Below, piece after piece: positions 35,460 through 47,100 of a stretch of 64,000 nt of DNA. The position numbers and the translations under genes are program-made. The notes under the pieces are model-generated. The model made no database searches, had not been told where the DNA came from, and was given only the letters and a program-made list of their open reading frames with translations. Every line of letters starts with the position of its first letter. Position 1 is the stretch's first letter. Origin of the DNA: Macrotrachela quadricornifera (Eukaryota > Rotifera > Eurotatoria > Philodinida > Philodinidae); assembly GCA_022393335.1 (NCBI GenBank), contig JAJEKB010021337.1, positions 351,854-415,853 on the forward strand. The letters run 5' to 3'.

Positions 35460-36124
35460 TAGGGAGGAAATCCCCTATTGAATGCCCTCAAAGTTTGTTA
35501 GTTTATAGAGGCAATGCCCAATGGTAAGAATACTACAATAACTTTTGGATTGGAAAAGGTTTTATGGAAGTAATGAGGTATGCAAAAAACCAAAGAAATC
35601 GGCTTTTCACTACATTTTGTGAGTAGTTCCAAAAGTAATTCTTGCGCAGTCCCATATTCTTAGAAGAACTCTTGAAAAAAGTTTGGCTAGTAAAAAATTG
35701 TTCGTTATGATCGATTCTACCGGAGAACATATTTTTCTTTCATATAAAATTTCATTTTCATAGAGATAAGAACCCTCGAATGCATCTGAATTCTACAGTC
35801 AAAATACCATGAAAAATAGTGCTTACAAGGTATGACTGTAGAATTCAGATGTATTCGAGGGTTCTTACCTCTATGAAAATGAGATTTTATATGAAAGAAA
35901 AATAAGTTCTCCGGTAGAATCGATCATAACGAACAATTTTTTACTAGCCAAACTTTTTTCAAAAGTTCTTCTAAGAATACGGGACTGCGCAAGAATTACT
36001 TTTGGAACCACTCACAAAATGTAGTGAAAAGCCGATTTCTTTGGTTTTTTGCGCACCTCATTACTTGCCTCTACAAACTGACAAACTTTGAGGGCATTCA
36101 ACAGGGAATACCCCCCCCCCCCCC
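35460..36124. mobile_element. Foldback element with arms of about 300 bp
   Basis: GAATGCCCTCAAAGTTTG (35480) and CAAACTTTGAGGGCATTC (to about 36098) begin inverted arms. The arms extend through CTACCGGAGAAC / GTTCTCCGGTAG to a loop at about 35795-35830. The right end finishes in a run of 14 C (36111-36124). There is no transposase. Confidence 0.8.
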
Positions 36125-36429
36125 TAATACTAACAAATATGAAACGCGACAGATTATAATAAAAATTGTTACTGTCAGACGCATTCATAGTTATATGAAT
36201 TTTATCCTGTAATCTATTCAGAAAAGTTAATAAAACCGTATGATCAATTTGTAAGCCAAATCAGATATGATTTATCACTGGACAAATTCTTCAGTCAGAA
36301 ATGTCGTGCAAATCTTTAACAGAGTTTCTTGATGTTTTTTCCCTGAAATGATCTATGAGCTTAATTACTTTGCAACATCTAAAAGAAAAACAAATATCAT
36401 TCATTAACAGTCAATATCGACGATAGGGG

Positions 36430-36592
36430 TATCAGGGTTCCTCATTCCCTAGGATTGAGCAGTCATCCTATTCCACGATGTTGAACATCGCGGAATCAGT
36501 CCCACCGATTCCGGAAATTCAGGAACCGCAATGATCAACGTCGCGGAATAGGATGTATTCTCCTAGGGTTTCGTATTCGGAAACCCAGAACC
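36430..36592. repeat. Imperfect palindrome with CCTAGG and CGCGGAATAGGAT motifs
   Basis: CATCCTATTCCACGATGTTG (36473) is roughly complementary to CAACGTCGCGGAATAGGATG (36537). CCTAGG-containing blocks lie outside both. It is probably a small degenerate foldback repeat abutting the large nested element. Confidence 0.45.
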
Positions 36593-36985
36593 CTAGAAGC
36601 CATTGCACGTAAGCCACGACCATCTTCTATATAAGGTTGCTCAATGAATGTCATCGATTTGGCTGATATTTTTACGGTACGTCGCCCCACCATACTCAGG
36701 AAAAATCCCAAAATTTTAGCTCAAATATACCAGTCACTCCTGAGATATAGATGTTATTAGCGAGAGAGGTCAGCTATGTTTTGCGTTTTTTACACTTCAA
36801 CACTTTCGTAAATTTTCATTTTCTAAATAACGACAAGAGCTATAACCATGATTTTTTCACTATAGAACTTATCAATTATCGATTATCTATTAATGGAATT
36901 AAAGGTACTCGTGCACTGAATTTTGATTAGTTACTACTACATAGTATCTTCACAAAACGTCTCCATAGTGTACCTGTGTGTTTAC

Positions 36986-39424
36986 AAGGAAACTACCCCA
37001 ATGTTTACCAGCTTTCGGCTTCATCTTTTGGTTACAGGTATGCCTCAGTGAGACTAAGGAAATCCTAGAGGTGTTCGTGCCAATGAGTGTTCACTCCCTA
37101 GATATGATCAAAACTATACCTTAAAAATAAGGATTCTCTTCGAAATCTTTAAAATTCACGCGCGAATTATTTTTTAGTTGGATACTTGGAGTATATCAAA
37201 AAACGGCTCACTAGTAGCTCTTAAACTATCCAATATCTAAATTTTCAACTGAACTAGACCTTGAATAATTAGTGGTTCAATAATCACAAAAACAATTTCT
37301 ATAAAATGCCAGAGACATGAAAGGAATCAGTATTTAAGCTTCACGTGTAGAAAAAAAATTAGCTTTAGTGATAATAATAGTCTGTGTAGAAGTGACGAAA
37401 ACACAGCATCCGTCGACACCATGAACAACAGATGAAACCAGAAACTGAGCACTGTTGTTCTTCGCAATGAGTAAAGTCGAAAAAAAAACAAGCTTCGATA
37501 ACATTGAGGAAATGATCAGGATGTACATCCATATATCCACTTGCATACCAGTTGTACTGAATCATTTTGAGAAAAAAAAGAGGTTCAGTCATCTATGAAT
37601 AGGCAAGTAATACTAATTTGATGATGCTGTTTCGATCGGACATTTGAATATTCAGTTGATCAAGAGCAACTCGACCATAGATACGATGAATAACACCTTT
37701 CATCTGCCGATTGAAGTAAATGTTGAGAGATTGTATCTTGTCTGTCGTTTTATCAGGTATTTGTAATCGTTTCAAACCTTTTACCTTTCGGTAAATTTGA
37801 TCACTATTTTGTCCTGACCATCAATCTAAAAGAAGCAGACACTTTTTAGATGTATGAGAAGTGAGAACTTCAACGATCCAATAATCCACAATAGAACTAT
37901 TTAATTTTCCCGATATGGAACAAATTACGACAATATTAACAATTTGAAACATTCCAGATTGTATATCTAAAGTTCAGCGAAGGTCAATAGACTTAAGAAG
38001 CCTAAGAATTCAAAATTCACCTTCACTTATTCGACCGTTTGACTCCTGAAGGCATAAGAATAGAGGACCAATTACTTTTCCTTCCGTATTTATCAGAGGC
38101 TGTATAGTATAAGAATGACTATTTGTATTCTTGGATCTCACAGAGCCAGTTGTTATATTTTCTCCTTTAAAAGTAAGTGTATGACTACTTCGAAATTCTT
38201 TCACCAAATTAATTTGGTCAGTATTAAAAACTTGATCGAACGAGTAGCTCTTCATCTGTGCTCGGACAATGTTGAGAAATTTTTCAACTGAATCTTCAAT
38301 TTCGTTGGCATTTCTAATAGGCTGTTGGCTAATAACTTTAGATATCTTCCGAGAAATAATATAATGTTTATACTTGAAGTTATGAACCTAATGACTGGAA
38401 GCCACAAACTCAAACATCGATTGTTTCTGAGTCTTCATTATAACCTATCATTGAACGTCCGTATCATGAATGCATAATGATCGACCACGAGCTTCTTTAA
38501 ACATCTAAAAACATATGAATCGATTTCGTCTAGTTTTTGTCCTCTTGATCCTTTACGAGCAATATAGTCATGAAAACAAAAGATGTATGCTTTGTGAGAA
38601 ACGCGATGAAATCGATGACCAACATTACTCCAGCTATGTTTTCGCTTTCCATTTTCGTCGACTTCAACATAGTAATTTAATATTTGTTGCATGTAATAAA
38701 GAGAAAATTTGTGTGTCTATTGTTTATCTTCTTCTTCCTCTGCTTCTTTTCCTTCCACTGTCGATGCTGTCTCTTCTTCATTGTCTTGATCTTTTTGAGA
38801 CTCATCTTCTGAGAAATCATCAGATAAATCTGTTTGATCGAGTATAGATTCATCGTAAATTTCAAACGATAAGGTAGACAAAAATGTTTGATAAGCTCTT
38901 GAGTTCGTTTATCACCTTTAGATTGGTAGATATTTTTCTCTGAAACTCTTTCAGATGGCATAGTCACTTCGATTATTACTTCAAATTAAACAAATAGTGG
39001 AACAAGATTATCGTATGCATTAAATGTTTCTTTAGTGCACCACGATGTCACACATGACGAACAAATATCGATGTTCACTGTGCTCTTTTCTTCCTTTTCT
39101 CTTTCTTTTTCTGTCATATCATATCTCGATAAGCTTTAGACAGCTGTATCTGCTATCGTGAATGTCGACAGAAACATCAATTCAAAAATCCTGAGCAAAG
39201 AAAGTTATTAAGAGAGTTAGTTGTATGCAAACAAACTCAGAACTATCCAGATGCGGGAAAAATTGAAAAAAGTCATAACACTATCCTTATCTTTAGGGTA
39301 TAGCTTTGATCATATTTAGGTAATGAACACCCATGGGCACAAACGCTTCTAGGATTTTCATAGTCTCACTGAGGCCTACCTGTGACCAAAAGATGAAGCC
39401 GAAAGCTGGTAAACAGTTGAGGTA
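36986..39424 (-). mobile_element. CENP-B/Tc5-type transposon inserted in the left arm
   Basis: Inverted ends of about 160 bp occupy 36986-37145 and 39265-39424. They share TTTACCAGCTTTCGGCTTCA and its complement, and GATCAAA(A/G)CTATACC with its complement. A degraded transposase lies between them on the minus strand. The exact outer edges are uncertain by a few bases. Confidence 0.7.
37334..38967 (-). pseudogene. CENP-B/Tc5-like transposase (HTH plus DDE_1), broken
   Basis: Reading down the minus strand there is a basic Lys/Arg-rich and acidic N-terminal region, then a CENP-B-type DNA-binding segment (SHKAYIFCFHDYIARKGSRG, DEIDSYVFRCLKK). The DDE core follows: DQVFNTDQINLVKEF has the first Asp, SHSYTIQPLINTEGKVIGPL matches the conserved strand of this family, a LLLDWWSGQ-like box near 37815-37840 has the second, and IQSLNIYFNRQMK stands where QPLD is usual, with Asn replacing the third Asp. 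Several stops and frame changes separate the pieces, so it is a pseudogene. Confidence 0.7.
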
Positions 39425-40076
39425 GTTCTCTCGGTAGTCGAATTAGCGACACGGCTGAGCTTGAGACTAGTCTCATTTCAAAAAACCACATCAAACTGAG
39501 TCGAATGAAGTTCTCAAAAGTTCGTTGTATTGAATTTCCGCTGAGAAAACTGTTCAACAATATTTGACTGTTTTGATAGAAAATTCTATATCTAGAAGAA
39601 ATACTCATACTCAGTATTGACACTACATTATTCTTAGAAGTTCTCATTTTTGAAAAAGTAATTATATATTCTGATAACCCACAAAATTCTCTACCATTCT
39701 ATATACAAGAATATTGAAATGTACTTGTTCGCTCAGGAAAATCTCAAGCATATGTTAAAAGATCTCTTCTATCAGGTTTCTTCGGATTGCATCTTGTGTT
39801 CTTTTTTTATTTATGCTTTAACTATAGGCGCAGGTTAATAGAAGGAAACGCATATATTCTAAAAGCGCATAGAATTCTGCATACATTAATGTATTATTCA
39901 AAGGACAAAAAGATGTTCATGCGTATTTAGTTCGAGTCACACTTGTTTCACTATGCATTAAGAACAAACAGAACTACTAATATTTCGATCGTATTTAGCA
40001 ATTTTCATTAAAATGACTGAATTTGAAAACAAAATTAATATCATATTCGAAAAAACCGGAAAAACTACATCAAATA

Positions 40077-41094
40077 TAGTGGCGTAACCAGGGTAGGGCA
40101 TGAGTAGGCGCCGCCCACTCACCGGACCTGTTTGACCACTCATCCGAAATTTTTGAAAACTGAACTTTTTATTTTTACAACAGTATCTGTTTGGAAGTGA
40201 TCTATAGGGTGTCCGGAAAATCCTTAGAGTTTGGAAAATTTGAATATCTTCAAGATTCTTCACCTGTATAAGCCGTATTTTTTTTCTGAGGATAGAGGAC
40301 AGAGAGCGGTTTCTATTCATAAAGGAATAGTCCTTCTATCGTCATAAAACCACCAAACGTTTCCTCACTATATTACTGATTACTTTAATGAGAATTTATT
40401 CATCATTCAAGAATAATTCTGTTGCTGTAGTTTTTTGTTGAAAACTGGATCACTTACGAAGTTTAGTCATTATGTCATTTCTCTTTTTATTTTGAAGCAT
40501 ATAAAAAAGATGCTAAGACAAACGCATGTGAACATTAACTGTACTGTTTGATAAAAAGTAAAGCGATATTCTACAATATCAGACTATAACTATGAGCAAG
40601 AGACATATCTGTACACTTTACGTATGTAGTGAGGAAAAGTTTGGTGGTTTTATGATCATGAATGGACTGTTTCTTCAAAAATAGAAACTTCTCTGTCCTC
40701 TATCCTCAGAAAAAATTCGGCTTATATGGTTGAAGAATGTTGAAGATATTCAAATTTTCCCAACTCTAAAGACTTTCCGGACACCCTATATGTGTATCAG
40801 CAGTAGAGCGCGACTTTGTGATCAACTCCGAGAAACTCACCGATGATTTTGCTGATTTGCATAAAAATAGTAGAATTTTGTTAAAGTAAAGTCTTTGTAA
40901 CCTTTGGATTTGTATATTTTCTTCATTTAAAAAAAATAGTAACATCTAAAGCGTAACTTTAAGGGTAAATAAGCTAAAATCTTTTCGTAATGCGAGAAAA
41001 ATACATGTCGCATCACTATATAAATATTATATAGTATTTTTTAAAACCGGTAGGGCAGCGCCCACTCACCCGACAAATCCTGGTTACGCCACTA
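40077..41094. mobile_element. hAT-type element with perfect 8-bp duplication
   Basis: Inverted ends TAGTGGCGTAACCAGG and CCTGGTTACGCCACTA are flanked on both sides by ATCAAATA (40069-40076 and 41095-41102). The subterminal zones share GGGC(A)...CGCCCACTCACC. No transposase frame is present. It interrupts the left arm of the large palindrome, whose sequence resumes after the second ATCAAATA, and contains the MITE at 40205-40788. Confidence 0.88.
40205..40788. mobile_element. mariner-type MITE nested in the hAT-type element
   Basis: TAGGGTGTCCGGAAAATCC-like and GACTTTCCGGACACCCTA ends are flanked by TA. Inverted homology continues for about 165 bp, including CTGAGGATAGAGGACAGAG and its complement. 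It is third-order nesting: MITE in hAT-type element in palindrome. Confidence 0.8.
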
Positions 41095-41705
41095 ATCAAA
41101 TAAGATACTTTTTAACAAAATAATTTTTTTTACCCAAAATTGATCTGTAATTCCCCTCAGCCCTTTTTATTGAATGATCTTTGCCGTGACCCTCTAAACT
41201 TTAATTTTTCATGAAAAATTTATTTTGCTAAAAAGTATCTTATTTGGTGTAGTTTTTTCGGTGATTCTAAATATGATATTACTTTTGTTTTCAAATTCAG
41301 TCATTTTAATGAAAACTGCTAAATACGATCGAAATTTTAGTAGTTCTATATGCTCGTATCACATAGTGTCACCTACTGAATACTTGTAGATATCTTTTCA
41401 CCCTTTGAACAACACATCAGAATATGGAAGATTTCAAGCGCTTTCAGAATATGTTAATTTTCTTTTTATTCGTTTATTTTTATAATTGAAATACCATCGA
41501 AAAATAAGTAGTGCGAGGAAAAACACTATAAGTCAAAGACATCTGACGATTAATATAGCTGTATTATGTTTATGATTTTCCTGAGCGAACAAGCGCATTT
41601 CAAAATTCTTATATATAGAATGGTAGAAAATCTTATGGTCTATCAGAATATATAATTACTTTTTCAAAAATGAGAACTTTTAAGAATAGTATAGTGTCAA
41701 TAATG

Positions 41706-43441
41706 CAATAGTGGACACTTGGACCAATGAATCGAGAAATTGTTCCATTTTCAGCAGAAATGGTTCACCCTCATAAAATTGTATACATACAGCAGAAATG
41801 GAAAATGTATAAATATGTAGACACATTAAAGAAAAACAGAAGAACAGAAAAAAAATATATATAACATATTATTTAAAATTGCAGATATACTGAAATTTCA
41901 AGAGAAATGGTTTTTCTTTCAAGGCGAAATGGTTCAATTAGAAAACCAAAGAGTGGAAATAGGAAAATACATATATATTCTATCATTTCATACTATACAT
42001 ATACTGAAATTCAAGGAGAAATGGTTTTTTCTTCAGGGTGAAATGGTTTTTCCTTCAGGGTGAAATGGTTTTCCTCTTAAGATGAAATACTTCAATCAGA
42101 AAACCAAAGAGTAAAAACAGAAAAATATACATATATATAATCTATGATTTCATATTGCACTTGTACTGAAATTGCAGGACAAATAGTTTTTCTTTTAAGA
42201 TGAAATGGTTCAAAAAGGAAATTATGTCTTTTACACTTCTACTTATGAGAGGAGAAATGGTTGTTATATTTCTCCTAGAATTGTTTTCGTTTCTGCTGAT
42301 AAAAATCCAATTTTGCTTGAAAGTGTCCTTAGCATGAAAAAGTAAAATGATGAATATCTCACTATGTCTTTTACACTTCTGCTTGTGAGGAGAGAAATGG
42401 TTGTTCGATTTCTACTGAAATTGTTTTCGTTTCTGCTGATAAAAATCCAATTCTGCTTGAAAGTGTCCTTAGCATGAAAAAGTAAAATGATGAATATCTT
42501 ACTATGTCTTTTGCACTTCTGCTTGTGAGCGGAGAAATGGTTCTTCGATTTCTACTGAAACTGTTTACGTTTCTGCTAATAAAAATCGATTTCTGCTACA
42601 GACCTCCCCTAAGATGAAAAAGTAAAATGATGAATATCTCACTATGTGTTTTGGACTTCTACTTATGAGAGGAGAAATGGTTGTTATATTTCTCCTAGAA
42701 TTGTTTTCGTTTCTGCTGATAAAAATCCATTTCTGCTTGAAAGTGTCCTTAGCATGAAAAAGTAAAATGATGAATATCTCACTATGTCTTTTACACTTCT
42801 GCTTGTGAGGAGAGAAATGGTTGTTCGATTTCTACTGAAATTGTTTTCGTTTCTGCTGATAAAAATCCAATTCTGCTTGAAAGTGTCCTTAGCATGAAAA
42901 AGTAAAATGATGAATATCTTACTATGTCTTTTGCACTTCTGCTTGTGAGCGGAGAAATGGTTCTTCGATTTCTACTGAAACTGTTTACGTTTCTGCTAAT
43001 AAAAATCGATTTCTGCTACAGACCTCCCCTAAGATGAAAAAGTAAAATGATGAATATCTCACTATGTGTTTTGGACTTCTACTTATGAGAGGAGAAATGG
43101 TTGTTATATTTCTCCTAGAATTGTTTTCGTTTCTGCTGATAAAAATCCATTTCTGCTTGAAAGTGTCCTTAGCATGAAAAAGTAAAATGATGAATATCTC
43201 ACTATGTCTTTTAAATTTCTGCTTGTGAGGAGAGATATGGATGTTCGAGTTCTACTAGAAGTTTTATGACTGGTCTTAGCCGGTATGGGATTCTGCTTGA
43301 AATTCTTGTTTGGGTGAAAGACAATACCATTAATTTCTGCAATTGTTTTAATGAAGCATTTCTTCTTGACTTTGTGGGGGTAAAGCATTTCTGCTGAAGA
43401 TGGAACAATTTCACGACTTTTGGGGATGTCGTCCAGCCCTC
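41706..43441. mobile_element. Satellite-bearing non-autonomous element with 8-bp duplication
   Basis: CAATAATG lies at 41698-41705 and again at 43442-43449, so 41706-43441 is an insertion into the right arm of the palindrome. GAAATTGTTCCATTTTCAGC near the left end pairs with GCTGAAGATGGAACAATTTC near the right end as subterminal inverted repeats. The interior is almost wholly tandem repeats. The 8-bp duplication suggests a hAT-type mechanism; no transposase is encoded. Confidence 0.65.
42180..43260. repeat. Higher-order satellite: 420-bp unit of three 140-bp monomers
   Basis: The block CTTCTACTTATGAGAGGAG recurs at about 42237, 42657 and 43077, an exact 420-bp period. Each period holds three related monomers of about 140 bp. 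Each monomer carries GAGAAATGGTT, TTTCTGCT(G/A)ATAAAAATC and AAAGTAAAATGATGAATATC. Units in the same position of the period are far more alike than neighbours, which is a higher-order repeat. More degenerate related units (about 130 bp, with AGAAAACCAAAGAGT) fill 41860-42180. Confidence 0.85.
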
Positions 43442-44142
43442 CAATAATGAGTATGAGTATTTCTTCTAGATATGGAATTTTCTATCAAAACAGTCAAATA
43501 TTGTTGAACAGTTTTCTCAGCGGAAATTCAATACAACGAATGTTTGAGAACTTCATTCGACTCAGTTTGATGTGGTTTTTTGAAATGAGACTAGTCTCAA
43601 GCTCAGCCATGTCGCTAATTTGACTAAGTACCCAGGCACACTATGGAGACGTCTTCTGAAGATACTATGTAGTACCAACTAATCAAAATTCAATAAAAGA
43701 GTACTACCAATTCCATCAAAAGTTAGTCCATAGTTGATAGTATATATGGTGAAAAAATCACTGTTATAGCTCTTGTGGTTATTTAGAAAATGAAAATTTA
43801 CTAAAAAGTGTTGGGGTCTACCTATTGTAAAAATATCAGCCAAATCGATGGCATTCAATGAGCAGCATTATACAGAAAATGATCGTGGCTAAAGTGCAAT
43901 GACTCCTAGAAAACGAGGAATCCTGGCCCCTCTACTTTGAGATTCATAGAAGTGAAAATTGGCAACACGCATAACATTCTAGGTGTGTAGGGCTGGCGAA
44001 TCCATGTTGGATTCTCGGGAATGGAACTGAAAACTGACAACCCTAGTCGACAGAGTTTTTTCTTTGTTAAACGTGCTTTAAGAAAAAAAATCAAAGACAA
44101 GTAAACTCATATTTTTTTTTAAAACACCATGCATCTTCAGCT

Positions 44143-47100
44143 ATGTTCTTGCTCTACATGTTGATTCTATGGCAAGCTCAAGGAGCTGCACAATATCAAT
44201 TTAATATGTACAATACAGATCATCATCGAGATGGATACTGTCTATTATACTACACATCCAACGATTATATCATTGACTATTATCAAAATCTCACAAGGTG
44301 GACTCATCAAATAATTCCATATTGTCTTCGATCATTAGAAGAAAATACTACCATCGTATTCCTTAATAGTAGTACTGTGATCGATTCTACGATTACTTTT
44401 GCTGAATTACGAGCACAAAATATCACCAGTAAAATGTTAATCTCTTGGTCAGCTTCTATTGATCAAGCTGAACGTTATCAAGTCTTTTTATCTGATCTGT
44501 CAAATTCATCATCCGAGGCGAATACATTGTTTTATAATTGTACGTTACCATGGTTTGGACCTTTTTGTCGTTTTGCATTCGATATTACAGATGTCTTTCC
44601 ATTAAGTGAAATCATATTTTTCAATCTTTTTTCACTGTTACATGGGCTCGATGGCACCCAGGTGACATGTTACAAACATCTTCAATGTAATACATCGCTA
44701 ATATGTTTGGATTGGCGCGAGATTTGTGATGGAAAAATCGATTGTCTTGATGGATCTGATGAATTCAACTGTTGGCAGCTGGAAATTAACGAATGTGCTA
44801 AGAATGAATATCGATGTTATAATGGTCAATGTATTCCAAATAAATTTTTTCGCGATTATGATCTCGAAGCGGACTGTTTAGACCGAACAGATGAATACAG
44901 GATACCTGATTATCCTAGTCCCTGTATGCTTGATCCTACCTTTCGATGTGAAGAACATCAATGTCATCCAGGAAAAGCAGAGTTCTCTTGCGGTCATGGT
45001 AATTGTGAACAAGAGATGGAACTTTGTTACAAAAGGCGTAACACTATTTTCAACAACGACTTATGTTCGAATGTTATGCTCTGTCGCTTTCGTATGTATG
45101 TTTTCATGAACTTCAATTGGTGTTACGAAAACTGTACCACGAGCGCTTGTGTATTAGACTATTGTCCGCCCTTTTACGAATTCCCTCCTGGTCCAATCTT
45201 ATTCGGACATGTAAAGTTTATTTTCTCGAGTGAAGAAGTCGCCCGTGGTGATGGATTTATCCTGCCAAAGTATGTATGTTACAATGAAAAACTTTGCGCC
45301 GATTTTTTGCCGGCTACAGTGCTTCTGAATGGGTCAACTTGTCGTCATTTTCACGAGTTAGGACTTGAATACAATCTTTTATATCTTGATTTCCATATAA
45401 TGATGCAAATTGTTAAAGATCGGTTTCGTGCATGTTTAAGGGAGCCTAACGAAATACATTATTTAAACAAAACAACGATGTATCAATGTCAGAATTCCAG
45501 CAAATACATCCCAAAATCTCGTATTTTAGATAGGACTGTGGATTGCCCATTCGGCGATGATGAAACATTAAATAATGAGAGTTGTTCACTCAATGATGCT
45601 AAATATCGCTTCCGCTGTTCAATACATGATAATAAATGGTGTTTTGCACCATTTATTCCAGGCTGGGATGCCTCAAGCAAACGCGAATACGATTGCATGA
45701 CGTTTTTAGGCTTTCATGAAGATATTAAAATTACTAACGAAATCTATTTTCAAGCGATATGTGATGGTTATCAACATCTTTTACCTATATTGATCGATGG
45801 ACAAAATGAAACGGATGAAACAGGATGCGAGTATTGGCTTTGTAATAATACCTATACGAGATGTAATGGATTCTGGTCATGTAAAGATGGAGCCGATGAG
45901 ATGAATTGTCCAAATTCGACTTGTCCAGAATTCTACCACAGTTGTGTCTTTCTGAATGATACATCGAAGGTATCATGTTTGCCTATAAAACGAACTGGTG
46001 ATGGGATTATTGATTGTTTAGGTGGAACAGATGAACGACACCGTTGTCACTATACAAATGTATGGGGTATTAGATACATGTTTAACTGTAGAGACGGTGC
46101 AGAATGCCGTTGGTCTGACGAACTTTGTAATGGGAAGACAGAGTGTCAGTTTAGTGACGATGAACTATTCTGTAACGGTACTCATGGCTGGAACTTTTTA
46201 CCATGTCATGATTCTGAATTTTTAACTGAGGTTGAAAAGTTCTTCTGTAAATTCATCGAGTGGCACGAACAAGCAGACGTTATTCCTTTTTTTAGACTAC
46301 ACGATATGCCAACTTATCCTGCACAGTTAAATGTGATCAATGGTCTCTCGTCACAGCCAGCTGAAGAGAAGGCGTTAACAAATCAAAACAATCGAATGGT
46401 CAAGTACGTTAATACTGACGAATGGCAATGTAACAGAGGACTTCGTATTTATATTCGAACAAGTAATGATACATATAATTTATCTTGTCTTTGTCCACCG
46501 AGTTATTATGGAGATCAATGTCAATATCAAAGTCAACGTATCAGCCTTACCATGCAAATTCGAGCAACATCCGAGTGGACCAGTATATTTACATTTCTTA
46601 TCTTTCTAATTGATGATGAAACAAATATTGAATCACATGATTATATCGAATATTTACCTACTCGAGATTGTGACACAAAATTCAATGTTTATTTACTCTA
46701 TTCAACTCGACCGAAAAATTCATCGAGAAATTATTCAATAAGAATTGATGCATTCAATAGAATGAAAATGAACTATCGAGCTAGTTGGATTTTTCCACTT
46801 CAATTTCCATTTTTGCCCGTACATCGTTTACCTGTTCGACTTATCATTCCCATGGTCAATGTTGAGCCTCTTTCACAGTGTCGATTTTCGTGCGTTCATG
46901 GTCAATGCTTCAGCTTTGTTAATAATCAAAATTCATCATTTTGTCGATGTTTTTCTGGTTGGTCAGGTCTTCAATGTACAAAGAAATATTTGTGTGATTG
47001 TGAAGTCAATTCACAATGTATCGATAAATCCATCTGCTTATGTCCCGTTGGTCGTTTTGGTCCTCGATGTTATCTTTTTCAGTCTTCATGTCATTCTGAA

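Larger units (their letters stand above)
36593..43908. mobile_element. Large palindromic element opened by several later insertions
   Basis: Left-arm pieces 36593-36985, 39425-40076 and about 41103-41130 match, in inverted order, right-arm pieces 43441-43908 and 41215-41705. Shared text includes CTAG(A/G)AG(C/T)CATTGCAC at the ends, ACCACATCAAACTGAGTCGA with its complement, and GATTTTCCTGAGCGAACAAG with its complement. The loop is near 41140-41200. Removing the insertions leaves about 2.1 kb of nearly pure palindrome without a coding frame. Insertions are a CENP-B/Tc5-type transposon in the left arm, a hAT-type element at 40077-41094, and a satellite-bearing element at 41706-43441. Confidence 0.7.

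Noticed and set aside
43104..43444. Minus-strand frames over the satellite end
   Set aside because: Produced by the tandem repeat; composition is low-complexity and there is no family match.
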